Assembly: GCA_001574975.1 (NCBI GenBank) | Contig: KQ965731.1 | Coordinates: 1,423,737 to 1,487,736 of the forward strand | From: Gonapodya prolifera JEL478 | Taxonomy: Eukaryota > Monoblepharomycota > Monoblepharidomycetes > Monoblepharidales > Gonapodyaceae | DNA length: 64,000 bases | Direction of reading: 5' to 3' | In this document: positions 10,286 through 19,483 of the stretch, piece after piece | Layout: each line of letters opens with the position of its first letter | How positions within the stretch are numbered: position 1 is the first letter of the stretch | Notes under the pieces: model-generated | What the model saw: the letters and a program-made list of their open reading frames with translations, nothing else | Told to the model about the DNA's origin: nothing | The model's database searches: none | Program-made: the position numbers and the translations under genes

Positions 10286-12755
10286 CTAAGAAAACATAGG
10301 GGAACTCTCAGCAACCCCGGTGATCTTCATTTCTGGTACCCCTGTCCCTGTGCTTGGCGCCGTCACATTGTTATCAGAGTTTGTTTGCACTTCATTCGAC
10401 GGTTTGTCCTCGTTCGCAGTCAGCGCCCACCATTCTCTCCACATAAACAAAACAGGCTTAGTCCAAAACGAGGATTGCTGAGGTGAGCATCAGTCAAAGT
10501 TCATGAGAGGTTTGAACCTACCAGAACAACACGACCCGCTACATCAACTACGCATACTAGAGGGTGAAACCAACCAGGAGATAGGAGCCCAGCAAGATGT
10601 ACTTTTTGGCGTAACAACAAGATGCGGGGATGGAAGGTGTGGCTCCAATGTGAGTAACAAACGACGGGTCGACAGCCCACAAAAGCTCACTCACACGCCC
10701 AGGCAGCGTGCCAGCCACCCCATCCCACCGCCGCAATAAACTTGATCATTCTCGTGCCCGTGATTTCTCCTCCACGACCTCCCGCTGCCCACTTGCCAAC
10801 TCCTTTGGCAGTCCACACTTGGCCCCCAAGAGCCGCAAGCGCCGCTGTGTGAGACCAAGGTACTGGGGCGAACAAAAATGGAACAGAAAGTAGGGCGGGA
10901 AAGTATGCAAATAGTTTGGCGAGGCGGGAAGAAGAAGGTGGGGACAATGCGACGAAGAGCAAGGGAAGTGCAACAGAGCGGTCAAGCAAGTGGAGGTGTG
11001 TATGAGAGAGCGGCAGTGAGAAGAGAGACGTGAACGAAAACAGTGTGGGGTGAAGCAAAATATGTGTTGAGGCGAAAAATATGGAGGACTGCGTTTGGTT
11101 GGTTGGTGAACAACCCATGAGCTTAAGCGGGAATATTTTCACGACAGCACCTACCCAAATCACCGCTCTCGCAACTGCACGTGCTCTAAGGTATCCCTGG
11201 TTCAGTGACCCCTTCGGAGTGAACGTCAATATGACGAACGCAAGAAGAAGACATGGTACTTGGGAGACCTGCAAAGCGTGTTTCGAAGTCCAACATATGA
11301 AGTGCACTTCGACGTGGAAAGAACCTACCCCACACCAAGCATGCCATTCTAGGTCATGCCACAATGCCCCGATGCTCATATCCTTCCCTTTCCCCTTCGT
11401 AGTTCTCCCCGCTCGAATGGAGCGGCTCATAGGGTCTATTGGATTCCAGTGTGCAAGAGCAACAATGCAGCAAATGTAGACGAACGCGTGTACAAAACCA
11501 ATGCGGAAACCGGACTCCGCAATCTGGGTTTTCGGAGCGAGAGGGTAAGGTTCATATGCCGCCAATGTATCGTCCTGGGTCGATGAATCTTCGGCAGTTG
11601 GCTCAGAGGTGCTAGTGTCAAATTGCGGTGATGGTGATGGTGGAGCTGTGGGTTTTCCTGCCAGGTTTGCAATCGTTCAGTCTCAGACAACTCGATCATT
11701 GTAATCAAAACGTGTGAGCAGCCAGAAACAGGGCCCTCACTGATTCTTGAGACTTAGTGAAGTCATAGAAAACTCACGATGCCTTAAATCTCCACCCGCC
11801 GAGTTTGGAGACGTACCCAGTGTTGCGAAGAAATTCGGCGTCAACATCTCATTCGGTGTATGCATATCTCGAGACTTGTTTAACATAGGCGTCTGCACTG
11901 GTGCCAATTTGGGGGTGTATGGGACCTGACTTTGGGGTCGGTAGGCCGGTGGAACGGGTTGATACGGAAAGTTCTGGTACGAGGAGTAGGCAGCAGGTAG
12001 AGCTGTAGAGTTTTGAGGGAGATACTACAAAGGGCATTGCGATGCGGAAAGGAAAGTGAGCAATTGGCGCAAGTACAAGCATCCAATCCAGGCACCAAAA
12101 GGAGGATAACAACCAAAAGCCGCTATCTCCAAACCCGTACTCATAGCAAATCGACTCCAGTCTTTCCACATCCATTCTCACCTGGCTTTCGTAGCCTCGG
12201 CTTGCCATTCCAGGCTGAGAATAGTACGACGCCGCAGGGTCCTGGTACATTACGGGTGGTATTGGCGCTAGCTTGTCGATGACCGCATGATGGGTGACCA
12301 GGTGCCCGCAGTCACCACAATGAAGCGCTGCAAGTATGTGTGCGTATTCGGGACAGTCACACTTGAGTTGAGTCGGTAGTTATGTCCCACGTCCAAATCA
12401 AACCGAGGGCAAGCAACCACATACCTCCCAACAAGCACCGCGAAGGTTCTGATCCTCGTCCCGCATCTTGCATAAAACTCGTGTGTGGATGAAAAAGTTC
12501 CGGTGCCCGATTGGAGGGTCTGGCTACGTCGATTCAACGCTCCAATGGGTTCCAAACTAATCGCCACGGAATCGCTAGTCTCCTTTTGCTGCTTGGGAGG
12601 AATCGCGGGTTGATTAGTCTTGCTTCTGTGGTAATCGCGAATCAAATGCAGTAGATGGAAAATGAGGCAGCCACTCATCGCCTGGATTTACCATTTTACC
12701 CGCGCCCAGTTCTTCAGTCACACTATCCATTTCTGGGAAAATTATTACACAAATT
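10286..12755 (-). CDS. Unrecognised multi-pass membrane protein with Pro/Tyr-rich N-terminus
   Basis: A chain of minus-strand blocks reads as one protein, although the exact exons are not certain. From the 5' side: a short block MDSVTEELGAGKMVNPGDEW (about 12740), a Cys/His block with ALHCGDCGHLVTHH (about 12320-12280), a Pro/Tyr/Gln-rich stretch (SYQNFPYQPVPPAYRPQSQ, about 11980), a Ser/Thr/Pro-rich block, and then hydrophobic segments: IGFVHAFVYICCIVAL (about 11510), LLLAFVILTF (about 11230), LFAYFPALLSVPFLFAPV (about 10890) and KKYILLGSYLLVG (about 10600). The C-terminal tail after KPVLFMWREWW is hydrophilic and ends in SPMFS with a stop at 10286. The layout suggests a cytosolic low-complexity N-terminus followed by four or more membrane helices. 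I cannot name the family. The start is approximate. The gene converges with the heme gene, about 250 bp away. Confidence 0.4.
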
Positions 12756-12778
12756 GTACGATCATTCTTATCACACGT

Positions 12779-14633
12779 TCAGCCTCTTTTGAGTGCTTCA
12801 AACCCTGTTGATTTTAAAGTCTGACGAATAATTTGGAAGGAAGATCACGATGAAACTCACTCCTCAACAAACTCTCATAGTCGGGATCTCCTCCTTGCGT
12901 TCCAAAACCTGCAGCACCGCTTCCATTGCCCTGGGGCCCCTCTAAGCTGCCACTGCTAACGTATGGGTAAGTCGGGCCAGAGGTTTGCTTTCTTGTCACT
13001 GGTGAGCCTGGAGGTAGAGGGACAGAGAAGTCCCCATACTGTGGTCCTTGCCCTGCAGACGGGGGAACAAGAGGAGGAGGAGCGCCGGGTCGAGATCCCA
13101 ATCTACCTGATCCAGTTGGAGGTGTGGATGCACCACCGCTGTCAATTCCTGCGTAGGGAGGGCCAGTGTCCATCCTCCCATGCCCAACACTTGCTCGTGA
13201 TGCTGCTACTTCCCCGGCACCAACCATGTTTGGGGGAGTGAGGTCACCTGCGACATCCCCGAAATCAAATTCCTCAATGGCGTCGATTGGGTCTGGCTCA
13301 AAGGGGATATTGTACTGTTTGGCAATTTGAATAAGGTAAGATTGGACGAGAGAGAGGGGTGGTGTTTGGAGTTGGAGCTTGGTTACAATCTAGACGCGAC
13401 AACCATAAGGGCAATAGAAGAGGGGGGGAAGCACAAAGAAAGAATCCGAAAGGCCACGTCATCTTCAGCTCTCTCGCGGTACTTTCCAATTCTAATTCAC
13501 CTTGGAACTAACTGTCTCATATCGGTTCTCACTCGCGAGGATGCCCACGTCCTTTCCGAATTTGACGATCAGGAGGTCACGGATCTATCAAATCGGTAAG
13601 TAGGACTTAATTTGTGGGGTAAAACATCAACAAAACAGACAGCATCGCGGGAGGGGTCGGATGAAAGCAAACAAGATGCGTTCCCACCTGTGTACCATTT
13701 TACTTTACGTTCGCGCCCTTCCCACAGTCTCACCCAGAAACCCGACATCGAGCTCTGACAACCATAAATTTGCAAACTTCAACGTACCACCATCAATTCC
13801 CGCACATCTGCAAGGCGCGGCGCAGCATAAATTACAGTGTGTACTGCCTCTTCAATAGCGGGGTCCAGTCGTCTGAGGTCAGAAACAGGTGTACGGACGC
13901 ATCCATGATCCCCAAAACAGAGTTTGATACCGCCGGGGGGTTTGGTGAGAGGTGTTCGAAATCAGATTTCATCTCTTAACTGTCCCAAAACGTCTGAAGC
14001 AATCATCCCAGTCCAATAGGCAGTAGTGTGGCAATGCTACGGTAAAACCTGACGGCTATCCATTTCCGCGACGTAGGATACCCTCATGAAAAGAGTTCAA
14101 TGCTATTGCAACGTTTCCGATCTGAAAGATTGAGTCCTCGAGCTCTCGGCAACAACAGCTCCAGAAGGAGCCATCCCAACCCACTTGAGCGGGGACAAGA
14201 TCCCATTTTTTAATTCATCCAAGACTCTCAGAATGTCTGCCTTATCCATCAGGTTTCAAAACGACACAACCCAACCTCTCCGTAAGACCTACCGAAGCGA
14301 CTCAATCAAGCCGAATCTCGTAAGCAGCACGTCGCAATATATCTCCATTATCTCGAGAGCTTCCATCAAGTAATCTTCACGAATGATGTTCTCGACCTAA
14401 AGCACTCGGAGTTTCACGAATTGCCCACACTCCCTGACGCCCAGCTCTTAATCCATTTTATTGCTCACCCGAATCCTGGCACTCTCTCGTTTTCCTTGCC
14501 TTAGAAGCTCCCCGATCTCTCGCGCAGCAGCCTTGGTTTGCGATGTCTTCTTGCTATGAAGGAGTTTTAGACGCTCGATTGAGAGCTTGAGGTTTGTTTT
14601 TAGTTTGGTGAGATGCGCAGGCGAGAGGGACAT
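12779..14633 (-). CDS. IST1: Ist1-like ESCRT-III regulator
   Basis: Ist1 binds Did2 and Vps4 and tunes ESCRT-III in multivesicular body sorting and membrane scission. The ATG at 14633 gives MSLSPAHLTKLKTNLKLSIE followed by RLKLLHSKKTSQTKAAAREI and KRESARIRV, the family's helix 1-2. Later exons read ENIIREDYLMEALEIMEIYC and TRFGLIESL (about 14390-14290), then RLDPAIEEAVHTVIYAAPRL (about 13880-13820), KFGKDVGILASENRYETVSS (about 13540), and LSLVQSYLIQIAKQYNIPFE (about 13300). A Gly/Pro-rich linker follows. The last intron (12805-12860) restores the C-terminal MIM motif DYESLLRRFEALKRG just before the stop, which is strong proof of both the intron and the family. The intron between about 14280 and 13890 is long for this window (nearly 400 nt) and holds an open stretch. 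Confidence 0.9.
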
Positions 14634-14912
14634 GATGGAATTGGGGAAAGAAGGGGTGGAATGCCGATTGCCGTTGTTGTCGCTTTGGTCGCGGAATTCC
14701 ATTCACCAATCTTTTCTGAAACTCATAACCTTCAGACGAGTAATTATGAACTGCGCACTATCTTTCCGCTTCTCATTCCTTTTGGTGAGTTGGGAAATGG
14801 GTGAGCGATGCGCCACAATCAGGCGAGCTGCTTGACCTGCTTGACCTGCTTGCGCCGCCGCTTGGGCGCCAAATTGCCGATGACACTCGGGTATATCTTT
14901 ATTAACTCTCTG
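14634..14912. promoter_or_regulatory. Upstream region of IST1 and left edge of the duplication
   Basis: About 280 bp separate the Ist1 start from the first base shared by the two duplication copies (about 14913). A short run of near-repeats of gcttgacct lies at 14828-14850. No gene is seen. The stretch presumably holds the IST1 promoter. Confidence 0.3.
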
Positions 14913-14924
14913 TGAACGAACCTG

Positions 14925-15974
14925 ATGCTAGCCGACGAGCCTTCTCCCGGGTCCTCACACGACGAAAAACCTTTGGAACTCAACAATGAAACGGGGTCCA
15001 CGTGCAAAGCGGTATCTACTGACACGCCAGTTTACAAGAGCCGAATCTGCTCTCGAGCGGCGAAAAGAGCGCGAGAAGGTGAAGGCATTTGAATCCGACA
15101 CATTCCGTGGCCGCCCGCGTCATCGCTTCTTTTGGGACATGCCGACGCAATATGTAAGTGAGATTGAGCTGATACCTAAAAAAGTATCATCCGCTTCCTG
15201 AAACTTCTGCAATTAGTGCGATACCTTCCTGGAATCGTCCAATATGTCTTGGACGCGTCGCAGAACCTCTACGGAACGGCGGACGTCCTCCGTCTTCGCA
15301 TGGGATATCTGAATCTCGTCTGGGGCCAATCTCCCCATGCAGTGCGCACCGCAGAAATCAACCCCAACGATGTGACGTATGCGACTTTGAGCAAGCTCAA
15401 GTTACTGGATTGGGTGTGCAAAGAGACGCTGAGGTTGTACGTACCTTACGCCATATCACCGAGACAAAACATCAAAGAGGACACGGTTTGCGGATACAAG
15501 CTTCCTCTAGGAGTGAGTTACAGCTGTAATAACTGTTCTTCAACGCAGTACGTTGAAGTGATGTCATTCCTCTCACTCGATTCAACGATTGTCTGACAGA
15601 CCCATTTTGAAGTAATGCAAATGCTCCCCCAGAGGAGCCCCTTGTACTGGCCAAACCCTGAAAAGTTCGACCCCGACAGGTGGGATGGACTTGTCCCGGA
15701 GCGTTTCTGTTACTTTCCTTGGGGAGTAGGTGAGTAATCACTGGCGATAATAACGGGTTTCTCAAGCACTAATTTGCCGCCTGGTTTCGTAAGGATCTCG
15801 CGCTTGTCCGTTTGCAAACAAGTTATCGCTCGGCATGATGAAAGCGATGATCGTGGGGCTGCTCCTTGGGTCTGAGGTGGTTCCCATCCCGAATCAACCC
15901 ACTGGCGGTTTGGTGATGGGACCCTGTTGCGCACGAGGTACGACTACTTGGTGTCACTCAAGGAGCGGTCATAG
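14925..15974 (+). pseudogene. Cytochrome P450, decayed left copy
   Basis: The left duplicate matches the right-hand P450 at both ends but lacks the middle. It keeps the basic N-terminal region (KRYLLTRQFTRAESALERRK), the stretch LPGIVQYVLDASQNLYGTAD and LRLRMG. It then jumps at about 15341 from SPHA straight to VRTAEINPNDVTYATLSKLK, losing about 800 bp that encode the B'-I helix region. The ExxR helix (CKETLRLYVP) and the heme-ligand motif (FPWG ... GSRACPFANK) remain in the 3' part. The 5' frame closes after IELIPKKVSSAS, and a one-base loss in the last exon (ggaccctg against ggacccctg in the right copy) shifts the C-terminus. With the substrate-binding core missing it cannot make a normal P450. 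Confidence 0.8.
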
Positions 15975-16039
15975 GAAAATTTCTCGGTCGTGGAAATTTT
16001 GAGCGGAAACGAAACGTCATAATTATTTAGCGTCAACAA

Positions 16040-16925
16040 CAGCATCCTGTATTAGTATCTGTATTCCCTACATCATTTAAACTATTTCGCTTCGTCCATC
16101 TACTCGTCACCATCACCGCCTTCAAACCCTCCCATTTCTCCATCTCATCCAGCAGCTCTCCACCAGTGCAGTTCAGAGCATTATATCGTGTGAACAGCTT
16201 CTCCAACATTCTGAAACAGTCCTGCGAGTCCGCAAACCACTCCACGCGTGTGCGCGCGTCCTTCCCACCGCCCAACTGAACCTGCACACCCGTCGTCCCG
16301 CTTGATCCGCTGCCATCCGCACCTACGCCAGCCTCCTCCGGTCAAGTAGTATCCCCATCTCCAGACGTACCACGGCTCCATCTGTTCGTCGTCCTCGGCA
16401 ATGCACGTCCGGAGCACGTCGAACGCGCGCGAGAGGAGGCCAAGTTCAATGAGCAGTTTGGCGAGACTCAAGCGGGTGGGGTACGCCGGCATGGCCGCGT
16501 CCACGGGTTCTCCGTCCGGGGCGGTCTCGGCACCGTCGAGGGCCGACAACGCCGATTCGAGCCACCCCCGGCACCTCCCGTGGCGCCCAGGGCGGCTTCC
16601 CGCGCGTCGTCGGGACGTTGCTGTGACAGGCGGAGCGAGGCGAGGTATGGAGGGCTTCGGGGGAGGAAGGGCTGTGGTGGAGAGCGCGGATGGCGAAGGT
16701 GGAGGCGAGTTGTTCGGCAGCGGGGTCCCTGTTGATTTGTGTGAGCGGGTATATTTGCGGCTGAAAATGTGATACTGCGTCCCAGACTCACCAGAGGTCG
16801 GTCATGTAGAGTTCCACGAGGCCACACAGCGCCGACGACACCTCCTCCCGCAACACCGTCAGGGGGTCTTCCTGTCGCTCTTCGTCACGTCCGTTCGCGA
16901 GAGCTTTGTTCGCGATCTTTCTGCC
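16040..16925 (-). pseudogene. Acl4-like TPR gene, truncated left copy
   Basis: This is the 3' part of the TPR gene facing the decayed P450. It keeps the segment LRTCIAEDDEQMEPWYVW and upstream TPR helices almost unchanged, but frames shift downstream of WYVW. Two deletions remove the acidic C-terminal region seen in the right copy: about 100 bp replaced by ctctccaccagtgcag near 16155, and about 60 bp near 16115 between short tcaccg repeats. Homology to the right copy ends at about 16925, inside the first exon of the intact gene, so the N-terminal TPR half was never part of the duplicate or has been lost. It sits on the minus strand, as in the right copy. Confidence 0.78.
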
Positions 16926-17520
16926 GAATGGGAGCCATAGGTCTATTGGTCTGGACAAGATGGATTGGGAAAGATGGGGACAGACGCCGAAGTGGCACCA
17001 CCCCGAAAGTGGGGTTGTCGTACCTTACCATTACAAGCGCTCCCGTAGTATTTTTTAAGTAAATCGTTGGTGTCGCGATTAAACCGTTTGCACAGATACC
17101 GGGCTTCCACCATGGAGGTCTTGTACAGGCGAAGTTTGACAAAGTACGGACCAAGTCTTTGCCCGCCTGCCTCACGAAAAGTGCTGAGGGAAAAGGAAGA
17201 ACATGCTGAACAAGTTGGGTCTGCTCATGAGCTCTGATCGACAGTGTGAATTAATTAATTAAATTTGAAACGGAGACTAGTATCTGATGAGCGCGTCAGT
17301 GGCGTCGTCCTTTTACTGTAATTCCTTCTGAGAGACTTGCTTCAGACATCATATTGCTACTTCGGCTTTTTTTTTTTTTTTTTTTTCCAGATATTCGCCG
17401 CCGAATATATGCGCCAGCTGCTTGTTGTGGCGGAGAACTTACGCAATAAACGTGCATGCCATTGCATTGCTGGCGGCTCTCTCTGGCTTACTCTGGCCGC
17501 ATCACCAACGGCTCCGAGCC
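16926..17520. other. Spacer between duplication copies with an unassigned exon-like block
   Basis: On the minus strand at about 17170-17040 one frame reads LGPYFVKLRLYKTSMVEARY followed by LCKRFNRDTNDLLKKYYG, which looks like real helical protein. It stops making sense before the duplication edge at 16925. It may be an exon of a gene cut by the insertion of the left copy. The family is not recognised. A run of about 20 T residues lies at 17369-17388, and AT-rich sequence (ttaattaattaaat) near 17255. The rest shows nothing. Confidence 0.35.
17369..17388. repeat. Poly-T tract
   Basis: A homopolymer of about 20 T lies between the duplication copies, about 130 bp left of the right copy. It may be a slippage tract or the remnant of a poly-A tail in minus orientation; no element is attached to it that I can see. 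Confidence 0.8.
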
Positions 17521-17532
17521 TGAACGAACGCG

Positions 17533-19374
17533 ATGCTAGCCGACGAGACGTCCCCCGGGTCCTCGCACGGCGATAAACCTGTGGAACTCATGAATGAAAG
17601 AGGTCCACACGCAAAGCGATATCTTCGGTCGCGGCAGTTTACCAGAGCCCGAACTGCTCTCGAGCGGCGGAAAGAGCGAGAGCAGGTGAAAGCATTTGGA
17701 ATCCGACACATTCCGGCGCCGCCAGCGCCATCGCTTCTCTTGGGTCATGCCGACGCAGTGTGTACGTGAGATTGAGCTGATACCTCAAAAAATGCCATCT
17801 AAACCAGAACTTTTTCAATTAGTGCGAGACCTTCCTGGAATCGTCCAATATGTTTTGGACGCGTCGCAGAATTTCTACGGAACGGCTGACCTCCTCCGTC
17901 TCCGCATGGGCCATCTGAGCGTCGTCTGGGGCCTCTCTCCCCATGCATATGCGCAGGTGTTGGAGAAATCGGACGACCTGTGGAAGGGCAAGGCCACCGA
18001 CATCGATAACATGCGCAACGTGGTCCCGGAGAACGTCTCCCTTATGCTCGACGAGAAAGAAGTGAAGGCTTTCAAAGAGATTTTTGTGCCGAGGGCAACT
18101 GGCGTTGACTTCGGAAAGCTTACAAACGGATGCTTCCAGTACGCCAAAAGGTGTGCTCAGGTCCATGCAGCATCTCAAAATGAGCTTTCGGTCTGGACGC
18201 TATCCATGGAAATAGTGGAAAAGACTCTCACGACTGGGATGCAAGATTGGGACCCTCAACTCTCAAAGATGTATGTGACGTTCTACTCGGAGATGGTACA
18301 AAGTCTGGGGGTGTCGCCATTGCCATTTCAAATATGGAGGCTTCTGAATGACAGGACTTATCGACGAGTGGGTCTGACGGATTTTTTTTCTACATTGAGA
18401 CAAATGAATTCACTCTTCCACAACAAACAGTGGATCGGCATTAAGGAGAATCTCCTGTCGGGATGGAGAAAAGGTTTGGATGACGTGCGTGATTCGGGGA
18501 CTGACCTGAATAAGGGAACATGGAGTCTGTTCCGAGAGGTTGGTCTGGTCCTGGCGACATTTTTTATCTCTGCGATCTGAGAACTAAGCATATCCGACCC
18601 ACAATCAAGGCGTTTCTTGATCTACCGGACCGCGCCACGGAAGATATGATACTTGTTTCGCTCAACACTGGGGGTGGAAGTCTGGCGTTCTCTCTTGGAT
18701 GGGTACTTGTGGAACTTACACGAAACCCCAGCATCTTTGCACGACTTGCTGAGGAAGTGCGCACCGCAGAAATTGACCCCAATGACGTCACATATGCGAC
18801 TTTGAGCAAGCTAAAGTTACTGGATTGGGTGTGCAAAGAGACGCTGAGGTTGTACGTACCCTATGCCTTATCGCCGAGACAGAATCGCAAAGAAGACATG
18901 GTCTGCGGATACAAACTCCCCGCAGGTGTAAGTTACAGCTGTTCTACGATGGTTTAATGTCGAAATGATGTCATTCCTCTCACTCCATTGTCTGGCAGAC
19001 CCATTTTGAAGTAATGCAAATGCTCCCCCAGAGAAGCCCCTTGTACTGGCCAAACCCTGAAAAGTTCGACCCCGACAGGTGGGATGGACTTGTCCCGGAG
19101 CGTTTCTGTTACTTTCCTTGGGGAGTAGGTGAGTAATCACTGGCGATAATAACGGGTTTCTCAAGCACTAATTTGCCGCCTGGTTTCGTAAGGATCTCGC
19201 GCTTGTCCGTTTGCAAACAAGTTATCGCTCGGCATGATGAAAGCGATGATCGTGGGGCTGCTCCTTGGGTCTGAGGTGGTTCCCATCCCGAATCAACCCA
19301 CTGGCGGTTTGGTGATGGGACCCCTGTTGCGCACGAAGAACGACTACTTGGTTTCACTCAAGGAGCGGTCATAG
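17533..19374 (+). CDS. Cytochrome P450 monooxygenase, right copy
   Basis: This is a heme-thiolate monooxygenase of unknown substrate. Readable P450 landmarks are LRLRMGHLSVVWGLSPHAY (N-terminal sheet), an I-helix-like run SLNTGGGSLAFSLGW, the K helix CKETLRLYVP (ExxR), the PERF-like stretch FDPDRWDGLVPERF, and the heme loop FPWGVGSRACPFANK with the Cys ligand. Three introns fit GT-AG: 18539-18588 (phase 0), one near 18929-19000 after KLPAG, and one near 19129-19193 inside the heme loop. ATG 17533 starts a frame that is thrown off near 17698, where this copy has one more G than the left copy (catttggaatcc against catttgaatcc). Translation may instead begin at ATG 17747 (MPTQCVREIELIP), which keeps the whole P450 fold. 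The I-helix lacks the usual acid/Thr pair. Confidence 0.75.
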
Positions 19375-19483
19375 CAAATTTTCTCGGTCGTGGGAAACTT
19401 TGAGCGGAAACAAACGGCATAATTATAATAGTCTCGACAACAAAATCCTGTACTATTTGTATTTTTTTACTTCAACTAAAGCG

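Noticed and set aside
17369-17388. Poly-T tract as the tail of a retroposed sequence
   Set aside because: No target-site duplication or element body could be found next to it.
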